DNA from: Ulva prolifera
Taxonomy: Eukaryota > Chlorophyta > Ulvophyceae > Ulvales > Ulvaceae
Assembly (NCBI GenBank): GCA_023078555.1
Contig: CM041197.1
Location: 6,841,810-6,905,809 of the forward strand
DNA: 64,000 bases
Direction: 5' to 3'
The notes below the pieces were generated by a model that saw nothing but the letters and a program-made list of their open reading frames with translations, had not been told where the DNA came from and did not search any database. A program made the position numbers and the translations under genes. Within the stretch, counting starts at the first letter, position 1; every line of letters starts with the position of its first letter. Shown here one piece after another: positions 62,110 through 64,000 of this stretch.

Positions 62110-63850
62110 CACGACCAGATATGCACTTGCAGGTTTGGCAACTCCTTTGAAGACATAAAGAAGGTAATTATTTGGTGCATTCGTGTTCGAGGACGTCCTG
62201 GTGTCCAGGAGTGATTTGTGCACCATCGCACGTCACGTGCGTTGCCCATGCACGGCACGTGCGCACGCCCGCACGACCAGATATGCACTTGCAGGTTTGG
62301 CAATTCCTTTGCAGAAATAAATAAGGTAATCATTTGGTGCATTCGTGTTTGAGGACAACCTGGTGTCCAGGAGTGCTTTGTGCACCATCGCACGCCACGT
62401 GCGTTGTCCATGCACGCCATGTGCGTTGCCCGTGCACGGCACGTGCGCACGCCCGCACGACCAGATATGCACATGAAGTTTTAACCGGTCCATTGCAGAC
62501 ATGAAGAAGGTAATCATTTGGTGCATTCGTGTTTGAGGACGACCTGGTGCCCAGGAGTGCATCCTGCACCATCGCACGTCACGTGCGTTGCCCATGCACG
62601 GCACGTCCGCACGCCTGCACGACCAGATATGCACTTGCAGGTTTGGCAATTCCTTTGAAGACATAAAGAAGGTAATCATTTGGCGCATTCGTGTTTGAGG
62701 ACGTACTGGTGTCCAGGAGTGCTTTGTGCACCATCGCACGCCAGGTGCGTTGTCCATGCACGCCATGTGCGTTGCCAATGCACGGCACGTGCGCACGCCC
62801 GCACGACCAGATATGCACTTGCAGGTTTGGCAATTCCTTTGAAGACATAAAGAAGGTAATTATTTGGTGCATTCGTGTTCGAGGACGTCCTAGTGTCCAG
62901 GAGTGCTTTGTGCACCATCGCACGTCACGTGCGTTGCCCATGCACGGCACGTGCGCACGCCCGCACGACCAGATATGCACTTGCAGGTTTGCCAATTCCT
63001 TTGAAGACATAAATAAGGTAATCATTTGGTGCATTCGTGTTTGAGGACGTCCTGGTGTCCAGGAGTGCTTTGTGCACCATCGCGCGCCACGTGCGTTGTC
63101 CATGCACGCCATGTGCGTTGCCCATGCACGGCACGTGCGCACGCCCGCACGACCAGATATGCACATGAAGTTTTAACCGGTCCATTGCAGACATGAAGAA
63201 GGTAATCATTTGGTGCATTCGTGTTTGAGGACGTCCTGGTGCCCAGGAGTGCATCCTGCACCATCGCACGTCACGTGCGTTGCCCGTGCACGGCACGTGC
63301 GCACGCCCGCACGACCAGATATGCACTTGCAGGTTTGGCAATTCCTTTGAAGACATAAAGAAGGTAATTATTTGGTGCATTCGTGTTTGAGGACGTCCTG
63401 GTGTCCAGGAGTGCTTTGTGCACCATCGCACGCCACGTGCGTTGTCCATGCACGCCATGTGCGTTGCCCATGCACGGCACGTGCGCACGCCCGCACGACC
63501 AGATATGCACATGAAGTTTTAACCGGTCCATTGCAGATATGAAGAAGGTAAACATTTGGTGCATTCGTGTTTAAGGACGTCCTGGTGCCCAGGAGTGCAT
63601 CCTGCACCATCGCACGTCACGTGCGTTGCCCATGCACGGCACGTGCGCACGCCCGCACGACCAGATATGCACATGCAGGTTTGGCAAATCCTTTGAAGAC
63701 ATAAAGAAGCTAATCATTTGGTGCATTCGTGTTTGAGGACGTCCTGGTGTCCAGGAGTGCTTTGTGCACCATCGCACGCCATGTGCGTTGTCCATGCACG
63801 CCATGTGCGTTGCCCATGCACGGCACGTGCGCACGCCCGCACGACCAGAT
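62110..63850. repeat. Third copy of the 1,708-bp satellite B higher-order repeat
   Basis: It carries the same private marks as 54450-57860 (GTGTTCGAGG near 62184, GCAGAAATAAATAAGG near 62310, GGACGACCTGG near 62536). Small differences, such as ACGTCC in place of ACAACC near 63047, show it is not a simple assembly duplicate. Confidence 0.7.
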
Positions 63851-64000
63851 ATGCACATATAGTTTCAACAGCTCCATTGCAGACATGAAGAAGGTTATTA
63901 TGTCATGCATTCGGGTTTGAGGACGTCCTGGTGTCCAGGAGTGCTTTGTGCACCATCGCACGCCACGTGCATTGTCCATGCACGCCATGTGCGTTGCCCA

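Larger units (their letters stand above)
51468..64000. repeat. Satellite B tandem array, right block
   Basis: The same 162/184-bp units as the left block, in the same orientation, resume in phase at TTCGTGTTTGAGG. About 73 units run to the end of the window. This block has variants I did not see on the left, for example ATGCACATGAAGTTTTAACC (from about 52750), GGCACGTCCGCACGCCTGC and GTGTTCGAGGACG, besides the common forms. A CACGTG-rich core and a GAGGACGTCCTGG start are present in most units. The array continues past the window. Confidence 0.97.

Noticed and set aside
1-64000. Telomeric repeats, rRNA or tRNA genes
   Set aside because: No TTAGGG- or TTTAGGG-type runs and no recognisable rRNA or tRNA sequence were seen. 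The repeat units do not resemble 5S rRNA.

Overview
The window is almost entirely repetitive eukaryotic DNA. Three unrelated tandem satellites fill it, and one of them is interrupted by an 11.7 kb composite mobile element. I see no rRNA, tRNA, operon or ordinary host gene. The only convincing protein-coding gene is an intact Tc1/mariner-type transposase at 41030-42136. A eukaryote is indicated by the satellites with nucleosome-scale periods (about 169, 162/184 and 350 bp), the higher-order repeat structure, a Tc1/mariner rather than bacterial IS context, and a TATAAA box. A TGTAA motif 68 bp after the transposase stop resembles the chlorophyte poly(A) signal, so a green alga is possible. That is a weak inference, and the host is otherwise unidentified.

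Layout. (1) 1-21836: satellite A, 168-169 bp monomers, all in one orientation except for a 79-bp inverted piece that forms a perfect 158-bp palindrome at 13071-13228. Up to about 15.1 kb ordinary monomers alternate with a divergent form (A'). Beyond that point only ordinary monomers and two hybrid monomers occur. (2) 21833-39792: satellite B, joined abruptly to A through a 4-base overlap. B is a mosaic of 162- and 184-bp units rich in CACGTG. (3) 39793-51467: the composite element. (4) 51468-64000: satellite B resumes in the same orientation and in phase.

The composite element. Two directly repeated 1,123-bp modules (39793-40915 and 50345-51467, 7 differences seen) form its ends. Each module has 23-bp terminal inverted repeats matching at 20 of 23 positions, with a perfect 16-bp core. 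Between them lie a TATA box, the transposase gene, a spacer, about 21 copies of a 350-bp satellite (C, about 42520-49985) and a 0.36-kb unique tail. The outer flanks rejoin to an uninterrupted satellite-B unit with only a 2-bp (TT) duplication. This suggests the whole 11.7 kb block inserted as one unit, much like a bacterial composite transposon, carrying its own satellite. Whether the transposase recognises the module ends is unknown.

Interpretation. The window looks like a centromeric or pericentromeric heterochromatin block that homogenises by unequal exchange and conversion. It has been invaded by a recently assembled composite transposon that may also spread satellite C. The many long open frames inside the satellites come from periods that are multiples of three and are not treated as genes.
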